A stretch of 6,472 nucleotides of DNA from Pseudomonadota bacterium. Its GTDB lineage: Bacteria > Pseudomonadota > Alphaproteobacteria > Sphingomonadales > Sphingomonadaceae. Position 1 is the stretch's first letter; the number at the start of each line of letters is the position of its first letter. The stretch is from NCBI GenBank assembly GCA_023386135.1, contig JAEWKG010000293.1, positions 1 through 6,472 on the forward strand, written 5' to 3'. Positions 5,902 to 6,472 of this stretch are shown here, piece by piece. The notes under the pieces are model-generated. The model was given only the letters and a program-made list of their open reading frames with translations. It did not search any database and was not told where the DNA came from. A program made the position numbers and the translations under genes.

Positions 5902-5905
5902 GCGG

Positions 5906-5933
5906 CCTATAGCGAATTTCTTGTGCGTTGCAA
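5906..5933 (-). promoter_or_regulatory. Candidate promoter for rpmF-plsX-fabH
   Basis: On the minus strand TTGCAA (5928-5933) is followed after 16 bases by TATAGG (5906-5911), within CTATAGG. This TTG...CTATAGG shape is what I would expect of a strong sphingomonad housekeeping promoter. It implies a start near 5899 and a leader of about 115 bases before rpmF. The 205-base gap between rpmF and the divergent MAPEG gene must hold promoters for both; I could not pick a convincing one for the plus strand. Confidence 0.5.
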
Positions 5934-5989
5934 GCATGCGGCGGTGTGCTAGCCAGCGGCGACGGGTTCGTATGGGGAGTGGGGCGACA

Positions 5990-6382
5990 ATGATCCTTCC
6001 GGTCACACTATGCGCGGCTGCGGCCGCGGCCATCATCAATATCTGGTTGAGCGTGCGCGTGGGGCAGATGCGCGGGAAGACAAAGGTCTCGATCGGCGAC
6101 GACGCCGGCGGGCCGCTCACCGCCCGCATGCGCGCGCAGCTCAATTTCGTTGAGAACACCGCGTTCGTCCTGATCCTGATCGCCGCGATCGAGCTGGCCG
6201 TAAAGGGCCACGCCTGGCTCGGCTGGGTGTCGATGATCTACATGCTCGGCCGGGTGGCGCACGGGCTCGGCATGGACGGCGGCGCGCTCGGCAAGGGCCG
6301 CACGGTCGGCACGCTGATCACCATGCTGACCCAGCTCGCGCTGGCGATCGTGGCGGTGCTGGTGGCGCTGGGGCGGATGTAG
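5990..6382 (+). CDS. MAPEG-family integral membrane protein
   Basis: A 130-residue inner-membrane protein with four hydrophobic segments (about 2-21, 56-72, 76-93 and 107-128), the layout of the MAPEG family. The family signature lies between segments 1 and 2: RMRAQLNFVENTAFVLIL, with R48, N52 and E55 in the places that bind glutathione in eukaryotic MAPEG enzymes. GRVAHGLGM (87-95) is a second typical block. Eukaryotic members conjugate or isomerise eicosanoids with glutathione; the role of the bacterial members is mostly unknown, so no substrate is given. I chose the ATG at 5990 because GGAG (5976-5979) lies 10 bases upstream and the first membrane helix begins at once; ATG codons at 5921, 5936 and 5972 are in frame but would add an arginine-rich stretch unlike a membrane N-terminus. 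It is transcribed away from rpmF and is followed directly by inverted repeats. Confidence 0.88.
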   Translation: MILPVTLCAAAAAAIINIWLSVRVGQMRGKTKVSIGDDAGGPLTARMRAQLNFVENTAFVLILIAAIELAVKGHAWLGWVSMIYMLGRVAHGLGMDGGALGKGRTVGTLITMLTQLALAIVAVLVALGRM

Positions 6383-6401
6383 CCTCCCCGGGCCGGGGAG
6401 G
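6383..6401 (+). terminator. Strong GC hairpin immediately after the MAPEG gene
   Basis: CCTCCCCG (6383-6390) and CGGGGAGG (6394-6401) make a perfect 8-bp GC-rich stem with a GGC loop, starting one base after the stop codon. No T tract follows, so it is not a classical intrinsic terminator; it may still slow polymerase or protect the 3' end. It is also the first unit of the repeat module that follows. Confidence 0.4.
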
Positions 6402-6472
6402 TGGCAGACGCCGAAGGCGGCTGACGGAGGGGACTCCCCCCACCCGCCGCGTTTGGGGAGAGTCCCCTCCAC
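6402..6472. repeat. Intergenic inverted-repeat module reaching the window edge
   Basis: After the first hairpin, CGCC-GAA-GGCG (6409-6419) is a small stem. A large inverted repeat then pairs 6426-6442 with 6454-6470: 17-base arms with one mismatch (6437/6459) and an 11-base loop. The outer ten bases, GGAGGGGACT against AGTCCCCTCC, are perfect. The text GGGGAGGTGGCAG...GCTGACGGAGGGG is the kind of short REP-like element that recurs between genes in sphingomonads; this is recognition from memory and the copy number in this genome is not visible. No coding potential is seen. Confidence 0.6.

Noticed and set aside
5934..5989. Plus-strand promoter for the MAPEG gene (TTGCAA near 5928 with TGCTAG near 5947)
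   Set aside because: The spacer is only 13 bases and other pairings give 20; no convincing hexamer pair was found.
5827..6159. Minus-strand frame of 110 codons across the rpmF/MAPEG gap
   Set aside because: It covers the predicted rpmF promoter and the start of the MAPEG gene, and its translation has no family resemblance.

Overview
The window looks like ordinary chromosomal DNA of a high-GC alphaproteobacterium, most likely a sphingomonad (Sphingomonadaceae/Erythrobacteraceae). This rests on strong GC bias in third codon positions, the gene order rpmF-plsX-fabH-ihfA-merR, the character of the L32 and IHF-alpha proteins, TTG...CTATAGG-like promoter elements, and short GC-rich intergenic palindromes of a kind common in that order. 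The assignment is from recognition, not from a search.

Left end (1-2060): the last 66 codons of a plus-strand SMC chromosome-segregation ATPase meet, with no bases between the stop codons, a minus-strand gene for a CLC-family chloride channel/transporter with two C-terminal CBS domains. The CLC protein keeps the external gating glutamate but has leucine where the inner proton glutamate of classical antiporters sits, and histidine at the central serine position.

Middle (2061-3528): a compact minus-strand transcription unit, ihfA-merR-GST-like, with 11-nt and 7-nt gaps. It is preceded by its own good sigma-70-like promoter (TTGCGA-17-TAGCAT) in the 97-nt gap after fabH. IHF-alpha and the MerR-like regulator are DNA-binding proteins; the glutathione S-transferase-like protein appears to ride along.

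Right part (3529-5933): a minus-strand housekeeping operon, rpmF-plsX-fabH. It encodes ribosomal protein bL32 (59 aa, easy to miss), the acyl-ACP:phosphate acyltransferase that starts phospholipid synthesis, and the ketoacyl-ACP synthase III that starts fatty-acid synthesis. plsX and fabH overlap by ATGA. A candidate promoter lies about 115 nt upstream of rpmF, so the transcript would carry a leader with at least one hairpin.

Right end (5934-6472): a divergent plus-strand gene for a 130-residue four-helix MAPEG-family membrane protein, followed by a cluster of strong inverted repeats that runs to the window edge. These look like a sphingomonad-type intergenic repeat module and may also end transcription.

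I found no mobile element, CRISPR array, tRNA or rRNA, and nothing that amounts to a new defence or metabolic system. The points worth a second look are the residue swaps in the CLC protein, the rpmF leader and the palindromic intergenic elements.
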